A stretch of DNA of 64,000 nt, taken from NCBI RefSeq assembly GCF_037782385.1, contig NZ_JBBEXD010000007.1, forward strand, positions 111,435 to 175,434, in the 5' to 3' direction. Source of the stretch: Ascidiimonas meishanensis (GTDB taxonomy: Bacteria > Bacteroidota > Bacteroidia > Flavobacteriales > Flavobacteriaceae). Of this stretch, positions 25,843-35,760 are shown in pieces. The notes beneath the pieces are model-generated. The model ran no database searches. It was not told the DNA's origin and was given only the letters and a program-made list of their open reading frames with translations. A program made the translations under genes and the position numbers. The first letter of the stretch is position 1. Each line of letters opens with the position of its first letter.

Positions 25843-26382
25843 TTATAATTTAATGGGAACAGCTATTCGTTCCGTATCCCAACCTATATTAAGATGAACG
25901 CCATCATCTACTTTAGTAAAAGTAATGGAAAAAGCTTCAATAGATTTTGAATCATTTTTAACAGGAACAGAAACGCTGGCCACATCTTTAGCCTTGTTAT
26001 AAGCATAAGCACCCCAAACATCCAGATCAGTATTCAGAATTACTGTCCATTCTTTTGCACTGGGAATCGTAAATAAAGTATATGTTCCTGCTTGTATGGA
26101 TTTACCGCCAAAAGTTACGTCTTTATAAAATGTAATTTCGGTAGCCTCATTAGCACCCGTTCTCCAAACATCACCATAAGAAACAATACCACCAAAAATT
26201 TTACGTCCTTTTTTCTGCGGTCTTCCATATACTACTTTTATAAGTGGAGGTGCATTTCGTTGAACCTTGTAATAAGAAATATCATGCGGACTTTTATCGA
26301 GACCGCTAAACTTTTGAGCAGAAACATCTTGAGATGCCATCATTGTGCCAATTGCCATTAAAAGCAAGATCATTTTTTTCAT
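25843..26382 (-). CDS. DUF2911 domain secreted protein
   Basis: A 179-residue protein with a signal peptide (KMILLLMAIGTMMASQDVSAQ) and a single DUF2911 domain, marked by VVYGRPQKKGRKIFGG, DVWRTGANEATEITF and AGTYTLFTIP. DUF2911 proteins are abundant in Bacteroidota, apparently periplasmic and beta-rich; no activity is established. Single minus-strand gene sharing a short terminator with the amidohydrolase. Confidence 0.85.
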   Translation of the reverse strand: MKKMILLLMAIGTMMASQDVSAQKFSGLDKSPHDISYYKVQRNAPPLIKVVYGRPQKKGRKIFGGIVSYGDVWRTGANEATEITFYKDVTFGGKSIQAGTYTLFTIPSAKEWTVILNTDLDVWGAYAYNKAKDVASVSVPVKNDSKSIEAFSITFTKVDDGVHLNIGWDTERIAVPIKL

Positions 26383-26641
26383 AATACTTAATTGAATTTT
26401 TATTTGTTAAAGCTAAAAAATATTTTCCTAGTCATTTGTTAATCTTTAGTCACAAATTGTTAAATATACTTACACTTACAGTTTGCAAAAAAAGAGAATA
26501 TACATAAGTATATAAAGTAGTATATTAATGATTATTTTTAATATTTAGTTATAAATTATAATCATATAACAGTTTATTGTTTTTAAATTGAAACTATTAT
26601 CAGATATTTGACTTCAGAATTTAAATAAAAAATAAAATATT

Positions 26642-28312
26642 ATGTGCGGAATTGTATGTGCATTCGATTTAAAAGAGAGTAGTGAGCAATTAAGACCTAA
26701 GTTACTACAAATGTCAAAAGTGATTCGGCATCGTGGACCGGACTGGAACGGGATTTATGCTAATGATCGTGCTATTTTAGCGCATGAAAGGCTTGCAATT
26801 GTGGATCCTGCTTCTGGAAAGCAACCTTTATTAAGTAAAGATGAAAGCCTTGTGCTTGCAGCAAATGGAGAAATATATAATCATAAGGAACTTAAAAAAT
26901 CGCTTACCATAGATTATGAGTTTCAAACGGAGTCTGATTGTGAGGTTATTTTAGCACTTTATAAAGAAAAAGGAGCTGATTTTATTGATGATTTGAATGG
27001 CATTTATGCATTTGCTTTGTACGACAAAGAAAAAGAGGAATATCTCATCGCAAGAGATCATATGGGAATTATTCCTTTATATATGGGATGGGATGAACAT
27101 GGTACTTTTTATGTAGCCTCAGAATTAAAAGCATTAGAAGGGGTTTGTACTAAAATTGAGTTGTTTCCTCCTGGTCACTATTTAATGGGGTCTCAAGGGG
27201 AGCTTAAAAGATGGTATAAGCGTGATTGGATGGAATATGAGGCGGTAAAAGAAAATGAGACGAGTATTCAGGAGTTGAAAGATGCCTTAGAGGCAGCAGT
27301 ACACAGACAATTAATGTCTGACGTGCCTTATGGGGTATTGCTTTCTGGAGGATTGGACTCTTCTATTACCTCTGCAGTTGCAAAAAAATATGCAGAAAAG
27401 CGAATTGAGTCTGGAGATACCGCAGAAGCCTGGTGGCCAAGACTGCATTCATTTTCTATTGGTTTGGAAGGTTCTCCAGATTTGGCAGCAGCACAAAAGG
27501 TAGCCGATTTTATAGGAACGGTACACCATGAAATAAAGTTTACGATTCAGGAAGGTCTAGATGCATTGAGGGATGTAATCTATCATTTAGAGACCTATGA
27601 TGTTACTACCATTAGGGCATCTACGCCAATGTATCTTATGGCAAGAGTTATTAAATCTATGGGAGTAAAAATGGTGCTTTCCGGAGAAGGAGCCGATGAG
27701 ATTTTTGGAGGTTATCTATATTTCCATAAAGCGCCTAATGCCAAAGAATTTCATGAAGAAAACGTAAGAAAACTAGATAAACTTCATATGTATGATTGTT
27801 TAAGAGCAAATAAATCATTAGCTGCATGGGGAATTGAAGGACGAGTACCTTTTCTAGATAAAGAATTTATGGATGTCGCCATGAGGATTAATCCGCAAGA
27901 TAAAATGATCAACGGAGAGCGTATGGAGAAATGGGTAATTCGTAAGGCATTTGAAGCATATCTTCCTGAAAGTGTTGCATGGAGACAAAAAGAACAGTTT
28001 TCTGATGGTGTTGGTTATAGCTGGATTGATACTTTAAAGGAAATGGTGGAAACAGAAGTGAGTGATGAACAATTGGCCAATGCAAAATATAAATTTCCAA
28101 TTCAGACACCCACTTCAAAGGAAGAATATTATTACCGCAGTATTTTTACTGAACATTTTCCAAGTGATGCAGCAGCTTTAAGTGTTCCGCAGGAAGCATC
28201 TGTAGCCTGTAGTACTAAAATTGCTTTAGAATGGGATGAAGCATTCAAAAACATGAATGATCCGTCAGGTAGAGCCGTTGCTCAAGTGCATGAAGACGCA
28301 TATGTAAAATAA
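26642..28312 (+). CDS. asnB: Asparagine synthase B (glutamine-hydrolysing)
   Basis: A 556-residue two-domain enzyme. The N-terminal class II glutaminase begins MCGIVCAF with nucleophile Cys2; the C-terminal synthetase has the ATP pyrophosphatase loop LLSGGLDSS and the SGEGADEIFGGY segment. It makes asparagine from aspartate, ATP and glutamine in the cytoplasm. Full length for the AsnB class. The preceding 260 bp is very AT-rich with a weak promoter match (GATATTTG at 26603-26610). It ends in a strong terminator. Confidence 0.96.
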   Translation: MCGIVCAFDLKESSEQLRPKLLQMSKVIRHRGPDWNGIYANDRAILAHERLAIVDPASGKQPLLSKDESLVLAANGEIYNHKELKKSLTIDYEFQTESDCEVILALYKEKGADFIDDLNGIYAFALYDKEKEEYLIARDHMGIIPLYMGWDEHGTFYVASELKALEGVCTKIELFPPGHYLMGSQGELKRWYKRDWMEYEAVKENETSIQELKDALEAAVHRQLMSDVPYGVLLSGGLDSSITSAVAKKYAEKRIESGDTAEAWWPRLHSFSIGLEGSPDLAAAQKVADFIGTVHHEIKFTIQEGLDALRDVIYHLETYDVTTIRASTPMYLMARVIKSMGVKMVLSGEGADEIFGGYLYFHKAPNAKEFHEENVRKLDKLHMYDCLRANKSLAAWGIEGRVPFLDKEFMDVAMRINPQDKMINGERMEKWVIRKAFEAYLPESVAWRQKEQFSDGVGYSWIDTLKEMVETEVSDEQLANAKYKFPIQTPTSKEEYYYRSIFTEHFPSDAAALSVPQEASVACSTKIALEWDEAFKNMNDPSGRAVAQVHEDAYVK

Positions 28313-28332
28313 GATAAATCACACCTATTTTT

Positions 28333-28380
28333 ACCGACAAAACCACTACATATAAAAGTGGTTTGTCGGTATTTTTTTTT
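28333..28380 (+). terminator. Rho-independent terminator of asnB
   Basis: Near-perfect stem ACCGACAAAACCACT (28333-28347) with AGTGGTTTGTCGGT (28357-28370), one bulge, then a run of ten bases that are almost all T. Confidence 0.92.
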
Positions 28381-28494
28381 CACAGTAAATTGTTGATAAC
28401 TTCACAGGGTTAAGAGCCTTCAAACCCGCAAAATCACTCATGATTTCTTATATTTGTCTGTTTGACAAACTATCAAAAAATAACCTGACATTTT

Positions 28495-30435
28495 ATGAGC
28501 GAAGAAGCAAAGAAGAATAGTTATTCAGCGGACAGTATTCAGGCGCTGGAAGGAATGGAACATGTTCGTATGCGGCCCTCTATGTATATTGGAGATGTAG
28601 GAACTAGAGGTCTACATCATTTGGTATATGAAGTGGTTGATAATTCAATTGATGAAGCGCTGGCAGGACACTGTGACCTGATTACCGTAATTATTAATGA
28701 AGACAATTCGGTTACTGTAGAAGATAACGGTAGAGGGATTCCGGTAGACATGCATAAGAAGGAAGGAATTTCTGCGCTGGAAGTGGTAATGACAAAAATT
28801 GGAGCAGGAGGGAAGTTTGATAAGGATTCTTATAAAGTTTCTGGTGGTTTGCATGGCGTGGGTGTTTCTTGTGTAAATGCGTTATCAGAACACCTAAGAG
28901 CTACGGTTCACTTAAATGGTAAGATATATGAGCAGGAATATGAAAAAGGAAAGTCACTTTATCCTGTTAAACCTATTGGAGAAACGGATAAAACGGGTAC
29001 TATAGTTACTTTCAAACCAGATACATCTATATTTCAGCAAACGGTAGAATATAATTATGATACACTCGCGAGTAGAATGCGTGAACTTTCCTATTTAAAT
29101 AAAGGGATTACCGTTATACTTATAGATAGACGATTTAAAAAAGAAGATGGTAGTTTTGAAGGTGAAACATTTCACTCTGAAGAAGGTCTGCCAGAATTCA
29201 TACGTTTTTTAGATGGTAACCGAGAGGCAATTATTGGTGATGTGATCTCCATGGAGGGAGAGAAAAATGGAATTCCAGTAGAAGTAGCCATGGTCTACAA
29301 TACCTCGTTTAATGAAAACCTACATTCTTACGTAAACAATATTAATACGCATGAAGGTGGAACCCATCTTTCAGGTTTTAGAAGAGGACTAACTACAACT
29401 CTAAAGAAGTATGCAGATGCTTCTGGTATGTTGGACAAGCTTAAATTTGAAATTGCTGGAGACGATTTTAGAGAAGGACTAACAGCCATTGTCTCTGTAA
29501 AAGTGGCGGAACCCCAATTTGAAGGACAAACTAAAACCAAATTAGGAAACAGAGAGGTGACTTCTGCCGTTTCCCAGTCGGTTTCAGAAATGTTAGAAAA
29601 TTACCTTGAAGAGCATCCAAATGATGCTAAGATAATTGTGCAAAAAGTAATTCTTGCTGCTCAAGCTAGGCATGCGGCGCGCAAAGCCCGTGAGATGGTA
29701 CAGCGAAAAACGGTGATGAGTGGTGGCGGTTTGCCCGGTAAATTATCAGATTGTTCTGAGCAAGATCCTGAAAAATGTGAAGTTTTTCTTGTTGAGGGAG
29801 ATTCTGCAGGGGGTACTGCTAAACAAGGTCGTGACCGAAACTTTCAGGCAATATTGCCATTAAGAGGTAAGATACTAAATGTTGAAAAAGCAATGCAGCA
29901 TAAGGTATTTGAGAATGAGGAAATACGAAATATTTTTACAGCACTCGGAGTAACAATAGGTACCGAAGAGGATAGTAAAGCCTTGAATTTAGAAAAATTA
30001 AGATATCATAAAGTAGTTATTATGTGTGATGCCGATGTAGACGGATCTCATATCTCTACCCTAATACTTACGTTCTTTTTTAGATACATGCGGGAACTTG
30101 TTGAAAATGGACATGTGTACATCGCAACACCTCCCTTATACCTAGTTAAAAAAGGAAATAAAAAGGAGTATGCTTGGAATGATAAAGAACGTGATGAACT
30201 TAATGAGAAGTTTGGAGGGAGTGCTGCAATTCAGCGTTACAAAGGACTCGGTGAAATGAACGCAGAGCAGCTTTGGGATACAACGATGAATCCTGATTTT
30301 AGAACACTTAGACAAGTTACCATTGATAGTGGTAGCGAAGCAGATAGAGTTTTCTCCATGTTAATGGGAGATGAAGTACCTCCTCGTAGGGAGTTTATTG
30401 AAAAAAATGCAGTGTATGCAAATATAGACGCATAA
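28495..30435 (+). CDS. gyrB: DNA gyrase subunit B
   Basis: A 646-residue type IIA topoisomerase ATPase subunit. The GHKL ATP site includes VVDNSIDEALAG, EDNGRGIP and GGLHGVGVSCVNAL; the Toprim domain has VEGDSAGGTAKQGRDR and the DADVDG metal motif; the C-terminus holds QRYKGLGEMN. The length is that of the short GyrB without the extra Gram-negative insertion. With GyrA it introduces negative supercoils. A TATATTTG box lies at 28449-28456, 38 bp before the start. Confidence 0.97.
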   Translation: MSEEAKKNSYSADSIQALEGMEHVRMRPSMYIGDVGTRGLHHLVYEVVDNSIDEALAGHCDLITVIINEDNSVTVEDNGRGIPVDMHKKEGISALEVVMTKIGAGGKFDKDSYKVSGGLHGVGVSCVNALSEHLRATVHLNGKIYEQEYEKGKSLYPVKPIGETDKTGTIVTFKPDTSIFQQTVEYNYDTLASRMRELSYLNKGITVILIDRRFKKEDGSFEGETFHSEEGLPEFIRFLDGNREAIIGDVISMEGEKNGIPVEVAMVYNTSFNENLHSYVNNINTHEGGTHLSGFRRGLTTTLKKYADASGMLDKLKFEIAGDDFREGLTAIVSVKVAEPQFEGQTKTKLGNREVTSAVSQSVSEMLENYLEEHPNDAKIIVQKVILAAQARHAARKAREMVQRKTVMSGGGLPGKLSDCSEQDPEKCEVFLVEGDSAGGTAKQGRDRNFQAILPLRGKILNVEKAMQHKVFENEEIRNIFTALGVTIGTEEDSKALNLEKLRYHKVVIMCDADVDGSHISTLILTFFFRYMRELVENGHVYIATPPLYLVKKGNKKEYAWNDKERDELNEKFGGSAAIQRYKGLGEMNAEQLWDTTMNPDFRTLRQVTIDSGSEADRVFSMLMGDEVPPRREFIEKNAVYANIDA

Positions 30436-30458
30436 TAAATTGTAATATATTACTTGCT

Positions 30459-30500
30459 AAATAAGAAAAACCATGATAATTCATGGTTTTTCTTATTTTT
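30459..30500 (+). terminator. Rho-independent terminator of gyrB
   Basis: A perfect 18-bp stem (30459-30476 with 30481-30498) and loop TAAT, flanked by A-rich and T-rich tails, so it can act in both directions. An ATG at 30473 inside it is not a gene start. Confidence 0.9.
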
Positions 30501-30532
30501 ATATCTTTACAATCCACAAATCTGAAAATATC

Positions 30533-31540
30533 ATGAAAAAATTAATTTACCTATGTGCCTTCTTGATGATAGGTTTCATAAATGCTCAGGAAAATATAGA
30601 AGATCTTCTATCAGCTGGTTTAAATGATGCCAAACGTTTTACCAATACTTATTTAGAGCCTTCTGGCGAAGGGATTGTTCATAATTTGAACAACGGCTGG
30701 TTCAACAGCGGAAAGTCTAAAAAACTCTTCGGATTTGAAGTTACTATAGTAGGTAATGCCTCTTTTGTTAAGGATGAAGATAAATCCTTTGTTTTAAACA
30801 CGGCCGATTATGAAAACTTACGTTTTCAGGATGGAAGTCCTTCCAAAAGTGTTTCTACTGCTTTTGGAGACATTGAAGGTGTAACCGTAGTAGCAGAAGG
30901 ACCATTACCAGGAAGTTCAGATGATGCCGTATTTGATCTACCCACAGGATTGGGTTCTGGAGATATTAATTTTGTTCCTAGTGCATTTCTTCAGGTAAGT
31001 ATGGGGTTAATTAAAGGAATTGAACTGAAAGCAAGATATTTTCCTAAAGTAAAAACAAATGATGTTGAAGCTGGTTTATACGGAGTTGGTTTACAATACG
31101 AATTCACTTCTTTATTACCGGCAAATAAAATCTTACCGGTGGCTATCTCAGGGTTAATAGGTTATACCAGACTTGATGGAACCTATGATTTCACAGACAC
31201 TTCAATAGTAGACGGAGATAATCAACGAATAGAAAATACAACAAATTCATGGGCTTTTCAAGCTATTGTATCAACCAAGCTACCCATTTTTAATGTATAT
31301 GGCGGTCTTGGATATATTACTGGAAATTCAACTAATGATTTGAAAGGTACTTATAGAGTGCAATCAGGTGTTTTAGCAACTCAAACCATTGAAGATCCTT
31401 TTTCAGTAAGTAGTGATGTTTCTGGGGTGAGGGGTACATTGGGTGCCCGTTTAAAACTTGGGTTTTTTAGACTTAATTCAGATGTGACTTTTGCACAGTT
31501 TACAACGGTAAGTTTAGGTATAGGCATTGGTTTTAGGTAA
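30533..31540 (+). CDS. DUF6588 family secreted protein
   Basis: A 335-residue protein with a signal peptide (KKLIYLCAFLMIGFINAQ). The body has NGWFNSGKSKKLFGFEVTI, a proline-glycine loop, and a beta-rich C-terminal half that ends in an outer-membrane-like strand (SLGIGIGF). It fits the DUF6588 family of Bacteroidota, probably an outer-membrane barrel; function unknown. I start at 30533 because an upstream in-frame ATG (30473) lies within the gyrB terminator. A TATCTTTA box at 30502-30509 may be its promoter. Confidence 0.75.
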   Translation: MKKLIYLCAFLMIGFINAQENIEDLLSAGLNDAKRFTNTYLEPSGEGIVHNLNNGWFNSGKSKKLFGFEVTIVGNASFVKDEDKSFVLNTADYENLRFQDGSPSKSVSTAFGDIEGVTVVAEGPLPGSSDDAVFDLPTGLGSGDINFVPSAFLQVSMGLIKGIELKARYFPKVKTNDVEAGLYGVGLQYEFTSLLPANKILPVAISGLIGYTRLDGTYDFTDTSIVDGDNQRIENTTNSWAFQAIVSTKLPIFNVYGGLGYITGNSTNDLKGTYRVQSGVLATQTIEDPFSVSSDVSGVRGTLGARLKLGFFRLNSDVTFAQFTTVSLGIGIGFR

Positions 31541-31633
31541 ATGCTATTTTTAGCTTGAGAATCCTTTCGTGTTGTAAGTATTTCGAGTAATTTTGTATTA
31601 ATTAAATTACTAATTCATTAAAAACTTAGATAC

Positions 31634-32569
31634 ATGAAAGTTACTATAGTAGGTGCCGGGAATGTGGGTGCCACTTGTGCGGATGCGATTGCTTACCGAC
31701 GAATTGCTAGTGAGATAGTTCTGTTAGATATTAAAGAAGGTTTTGCTGAAGGGAAGGCCCTTGATATTATGCAAACACAAACCACACTTGGTTTTAACAC
31801 TAAAGTAGTAGGCGTTACCAATGATTACGCTAAAACAGAAGGTAGTGATGTGGTAGTTATTACCTCAGGAATACCAAGAAAACCGGGGATGACCCGTGAG
31901 GAACTTATTGGGATTAATGCAGGTATCGTGCAAAGTGTTGCAGAAAGTATTTTGAAGTTTTCACCAGATGCAATTATTGTAGTAGTATCAAATCCAATGG
32001 ACACGATGACCTATTTAGCTTTAAAAGCTACAGGTCTTCCAAAAAATAGAATTATTGGTATGGGCGGAGCATTAGATAGTTCTCGATTTAAGACTTACCT
32101 ATCTCTTGCGCTTAATAAACCCGCAAATGATGTGCACGGAATGGTAATAGGTGGTCACGGAGATACCACTATGATTCCTTTAACTCGTCTGGCTTCTTAT
32201 AACGGTCAGCCTGTTTCTAATTATCTTTCCGCAGAAGAATTAGAAAAAGTAGCCGCTAGTACCATGGTAGGAGGAGCTACCCTTACTAAATTACTTGGAA
32301 CGTCTGCATGGTATGCTCCGGGAGCTTCTGTATCTTATCTGGTAGATAGTATACTTAACGATCAAAAAAGAATGATTCCTTGCTCTGTTTATCTTGAAGG
32401 GGAATACGGTGAGAATGATATTTGTATTGGAGTTCCTTGTATTATTGGTAAAAACGGAGTAGAAGAAATCGTAGATGTGCATTTGAATGCTCAAGAAAAA
32501 GAATTGTTTGCCAAAAGCGCAGTGGCTGTTCGCAATATGAATGGCGCTTTGAAAGATATTTTGAAATAA
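31634..32569 (+). CDS. mdh: Malate dehydrogenase (LDH-like type)
   Basis: A 311-residue NAD-dependent malate dehydrogenase interconverting malate and oxaloacetate in the TCA cycle. It has the Rossmann motif VGAGNVGATCA, the specificity loop SGIPRKPGMTREEL with the oxaloacetate-selective Arg, and the catalytic His in GGHGDTTM. Full length. Monocistronic with a TAATTTTG box at 31588-31595 upstream and a terminator downstream. Confidence 0.96.
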   Translation: MKVTIVGAGNVGATCADAIAYRRIASEIVLLDIKEGFAEGKALDIMQTQTTLGFNTKVVGVTNDYAKTEGSDVVVITSGIPRKPGMTREELIGINAGIVQSVAESILKFSPDAIIVVVSNPMDTMTYLALKATGLPKNRIIGMGGALDSSRFKTYLSLALNKPANDVHGMVIGGHGDTTMIPLTRLASYNGQPVSNYLSAEELEKVAASTMVGGATLTKLLGTSAWYAPGASVSYLVDSILNDQKRMIPCSVYLEGEYGENDICIGVPCIIGKNGVEEIVDVHLNAQEKELFAKSAVAVRNMNGALKDILK

Positions 32570-32592
32570 TGTACTGCCAAAAATAAAACAGT

Positions 32593-32620
32593 AAAAAGCC
32601 GCTTTATTGCGGCTTTTTTT
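32593..32620 (+). terminator. Rho-independent terminator of mdh
   Basis: AAAAAGCCGC (32593-32602), loop TTTATT, GCGGCTTTTT (32609-32618) and further T. Confidence 0.92.
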
Positions 32621-32643
32621 GTTAAACAAAACCCTTAAATAAA

Positions 32644-32674
32644 TTGGTTAATCCTATGGTATATTATATATTTG
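32644..32674 (+). promoter_or_regulatory. Promoter of secDF
   Basis: TTG at 32644-32646 and TATATTTG at 32667-32674 with a 20-nt spacer, matching the flavobacterial consensus, 38 bp before the start. Confidence 0.75.
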
Positions 32675-32712
32675 CTCGTTTTTTAAAATTGACAATTTAA
32701 ATAAATTGAAGA

Positions 32713-35700
32713 ATGCAAAATAAAGGACTTGTAAGGCTTTTTGCTATTTTATTTGGGATCGTTAGTATCTACCAGTTGTCGTTTACTTTCGTAACGAATA
32801 AAATAGAAGATGAAGCAGCAGTATTTGCTACCAATGAAATAGCAGATACTGAAGAGGATTATGTGTCAAAGAGAAAGGCAGCAGAAGTAAGATATCTAGA
32901 CTCTATTGGAAATGAAGAGGTATTAAATCTTGGTGTTGCAAGTTTTACGTATAATGAATCTAAGGAAAAGGAGCTCAATAAAGGTCTTGACCTTAAAGGA
33001 GGGATTAATGTGATACTTCAAATATCTGTAAAAGATATTCTTAAAGGTCTTGCTGCTAACTCTAAAAATCCTGCATTTAACAACGCACTTGCTAATGCAG
33101 ATCTCGCATCAAAAAATAGTGATGAAACGTATCTTGATTTATTCTTTCAAGAATTTGACAAGATAAAAGGGGATACCAAGTTGGCTTCACCAGATATTTT
33201 TGCGAATCGCTCTCTCAGCGACGAAATTAATTTTCAAATGGAAGATGAGGAAGTGAAGCCTATCATCCGTAGAAAAATTGACGAGTCTGTAATTTCTGCC
33301 TTTGAAGTTCTTCGTAAGCGTATTGATAAATTTGGGGTAACCCAACCTAATATTCAACGATTAGGAAATTCAGGAAGAATTTTAGTAGAACTTCCTGGAG
33401 CTAAAGACGTAGATAGGGTAAGGAAACTTTTACAAAGTACTGCCCAACTTGAGTTTTGGGAAACGTTTAAAGCAGAAGAAATAGGGCCGTATTTAGGTGC
33501 TTTAGACCAGAAATTGGCAGAAGTATTAGATCAACAAAAAGAAGATATTGCTCAGGAAGAACTCGAAGAAACTACCTCAGATATTGATTCCTTATTATCT
33601 GATATTGGAAAAGATTCACTAGATGTACAGAAGTCCAATCCTCTTTTTGGATTAAGAGTGAGCGGAGGTGTACAAGGATCTCCTATTCTTTCTTCTTTTG
33701 CTACTAAAGATACCGCTACTATTAATGGATACCTTAAAAGTAAAGAAGCTAAAGATTTATTACCAGCAGATTTACAATATGCTAGATTTGTTTGGGGTAA
33801 GGTAAGTGAAAATGAAGAAACGGTAGAATTGTATGCACTTAAAACCAATCGTGAAAATGAAGCTCCACTAAGTGGAAGTGTGGTTGTTGATGCACAACAA
33901 ACCTATGATGGAAGAAGCAATCCTGCTGTTTCAATGCAAATGAATGGTAAGGGAGCCAAAGCATGGGAAGAATTAACGGGTAAAGCATATACAGAGCGAG
34001 GTAATATTGCCATAGTGCTTGATGATATTGTTTATTCTGCTCCTGGAGTCTCTAAAGGAGCGATCTCTGGCGGTAACTCTGAGATAACTGGGGAATTCTC
34101 TTTAAATGAAGCGATTGACCTTGCAAATGTCTTGCGAGCAGGTAAATTACCTGCATCTGCAGATATTATTCAATCTGCTATAGTAGGGCCATCTCTTGGG
34201 CAAGAAGCTATTAACAGTGGTTTGATGTCTTTTCTTATCGCGATGAGTATTGTATTGATTTGGATGGTGTTTTACTATGGTAAAGCGGGGATTTTTGCAG
34301 ATGTGGCATTGGTTTTCAATATTTTGTTAATCTTTGGAGTGCTTGCAGGATTAGGAGCAGTACTTACGCTTCCCGGTATTGCTGGTATTGTATTAACTAT
34401 TGGTATGTCTGTAGATGCAAACGTACTTATCTTTGAGCGTGCTAAAGAAGAGCTCACCAAAGGTAAAGGTGTAAAGCAAGCTACCGCTGATGGATTCAAC
34501 AATGCATTATCATCTATTTTAGATGCAAACATCACAACAGGTCTTACTGCATTAATACTCTTGATTTTTGGAACGGGGCCAATTCAAGGTTTTGCAACTA
34601 CTTTATTAATAGGTATTGCAACCTCTTTGTTTAGTGCTATTTTCATCACGAGATTAATGTTAGAAAGCTACATTAAAGAAGGAAAGCGAAAGCTGGACTT
34701 TTCTACTGCAATCACCAAAAATTTATTCAAGAATATAAATATCAATTTCCTTGCAAAGCGTAAGATTGCTTATGTTATATCAGGAATTTTAATAGCCATA
34801 GGTTTATTCTCTCTAGCAACGAACGGACTAAATCCTGGAGTAGATTTTGCGGGAGGTAGGTCTTATCAAATCCGTTTTGAAAAAGCGGTAAGCCCTTCTG
34901 AAATAGCTGAAGAACTGGTGGCTGTATTTGGAAGTGCCGAAGTGAAAACTTTTGGAGGAGATAATCAAATTAAAGTAACTACCAAGTATAAAGTGGATGT
35001 AGAAGGAACAGAAGTGGATGAAGAGATTCAGGAAAAATTATTTACGTCACTTCAGAAATATTTACCAGATGCAACTACTTATAATAGCTTTGTGACTGGA
35101 GGAGAAGATAGTAAGGTAGGTATTTTACAATCTATAAAGGTAGGTCCTACCATTGCAGATGATATTCAAAAAGGTGCACTTTGGGCAGTTTTAGGTTCGC
35201 TGGCAGTAGTATTTATCTATATATTGTTGCGTTTCCGTAAATGGCAATTCTCGTTAGGAGCAGTTGCGGCAGTATTTCATGATATTTTAATTGTACTAGG
35301 AATCTTTTCGCTTACGTATAAGTTCATGCCCTTTAATATGGAAATTGATCAAGCATTTATAGCGGCAATCCTTACGGTAATTGGATATTCATTGAATGAC
35401 ACCGTGGTCGTATTTGACCGTATTCGTGAGATTATAAATGAAAAAGGCTGGAAAGGCGGTGTAAACACCAATCTGGCGCTAAATAATACTTTAGGAAGAA
35501 CATTAAACACCTCATTAACTACCTTGGTAGTACTTTTAACCATCTTTATTTTTGGTGGTGAATCATTACAAGGATTTATGTTTGCAATGATTGTGGGTAT
35601 TATTGTAGGTACGTATTCTTCTTTATTTATTGCGACTCCGGTAATGTTTGATACCTTAAAAGAAAAAGGTGCAATAGAGATTGCTAAGAAAGAAAAATAG
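32713..35700 (+). CDS. secDF: Fused protein translocase subunit SecDF
   Basis: A 995-residue fusion of SecD and SecF, the proton-driven RND-type accessory of the Sec translocon. The SecD half shows LNKGLDLKGGINV, a long periplasmic P1 domain with VLRKRIDKFGVTQPNIQ, and helices containing TIGMSVDANVLIFER. The SecF half starts near residue 685 with NPGVDFAGGRS and ends in helices with GYSLNDTVVVFDRIRE. Twelve membrane segments in all. The fused form is normal in Bacteroidota. Own consensus promoter; terminator shared with the convergent gene. Confidence 0.96.
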   Translation: MQNKGLVRLFAILFGIVSIYQLSFTFVTNKIEDEAAVFATNEIADTEEDYVSKRKAAEVRYLDSIGNEEVLNLGVASFTYNESKEKELNKGLDLKGGINVILQISVKDILKGLAANSKNPAFNNALANADLASKNSDETYLDLFFQEFDKIKGDTKLASPDIFANRSLSDEINFQMEDEEVKPIIRRKIDESVISAFEVLRKRIDKFGVTQPNIQRLGNSGRILVELPGAKDVDRVRKLLQSTAQLEFWETFKAEEIGPYLGALDQKLAEVLDQQKEDIAQEELEETTSDIDSLLSDIGKDSLDVQKSNPLFGLRVSGGVQGSPILSSFATKDTATINGYLKSKEAKDLLPADLQYARFVWGKVSENEETVELYALKTNRENEAPLSGSVVVDAQQTYDGRSNPAVSMQMNGKGAKAWEELTGKAYTERGNIAIVLDDIVYSAPGVSKGAISGGNSEITGEFSLNEAIDLANVLRAGKLPASADIIQSAIVGPSLGQEAINSGLMSFLIAMSIVLIWMVFYYGKAGIFADVALVFNILLIFGVLAGLGAVLTLPGIAGIVLTIGMSVDANVLIFERAKEELTKGKGVKQATADGFNNALSSILDANITTGLTALILLIFGTGPIQGFATTLLIGIATSLFSAIFITRLMLESYIKEGKRKLDFSTAITKNLFKNININFLAKRKIAYVISGILIAIGLFSLATNGLNPGVDFAGGRSYQIRFEKAVSPSEIAEELVAVFGSAEVKTFGGDNQIKVTTKYKVDVEGTEVDEEIQEKLFTSLQKYLPDATTYNSFVTGGEDSKVGILQSIKVGPTIADDIQKGALWAVLGSLAVVFIYILLRFRKWQFSLGAVAAVFHDILIVLGIFSLTYKFMPFNMEIDQAFIAAILTVIGYSLNDTVVVFDRIREIINEKGWKGGVNTNLALNNTLGRTLNTSLTTLVVLLTIFIFGGESLQGFMFAMIVGIIVGTYSSLFIATPVMFDTLKEKGAIEIAKKEK

Positions 35701-35729
35701 TAATATTTAATAGTGTTCAAATTAGAGAG

Positions 35730-35760
35730 ACCATCTGTGCGAAAGTGCAGATGGTTTTTT
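35730..35760 (+). terminator. Rho-independent terminator of secDF
   Basis: An 11-bp stem with two G-U pairs and a GAAA tetraloop (35730-35740, 35745-35755), then T6. Its T-run overlaps the stop codon of the convergent hydrolase gene. Confidence 0.88.

Noticed and set aside
30473..30532. ATG at 30473 as start of the DUF6588 gene
   Set aside because: It is inside the gyrB terminator hairpin, and a clean signal peptide starts at 30533.
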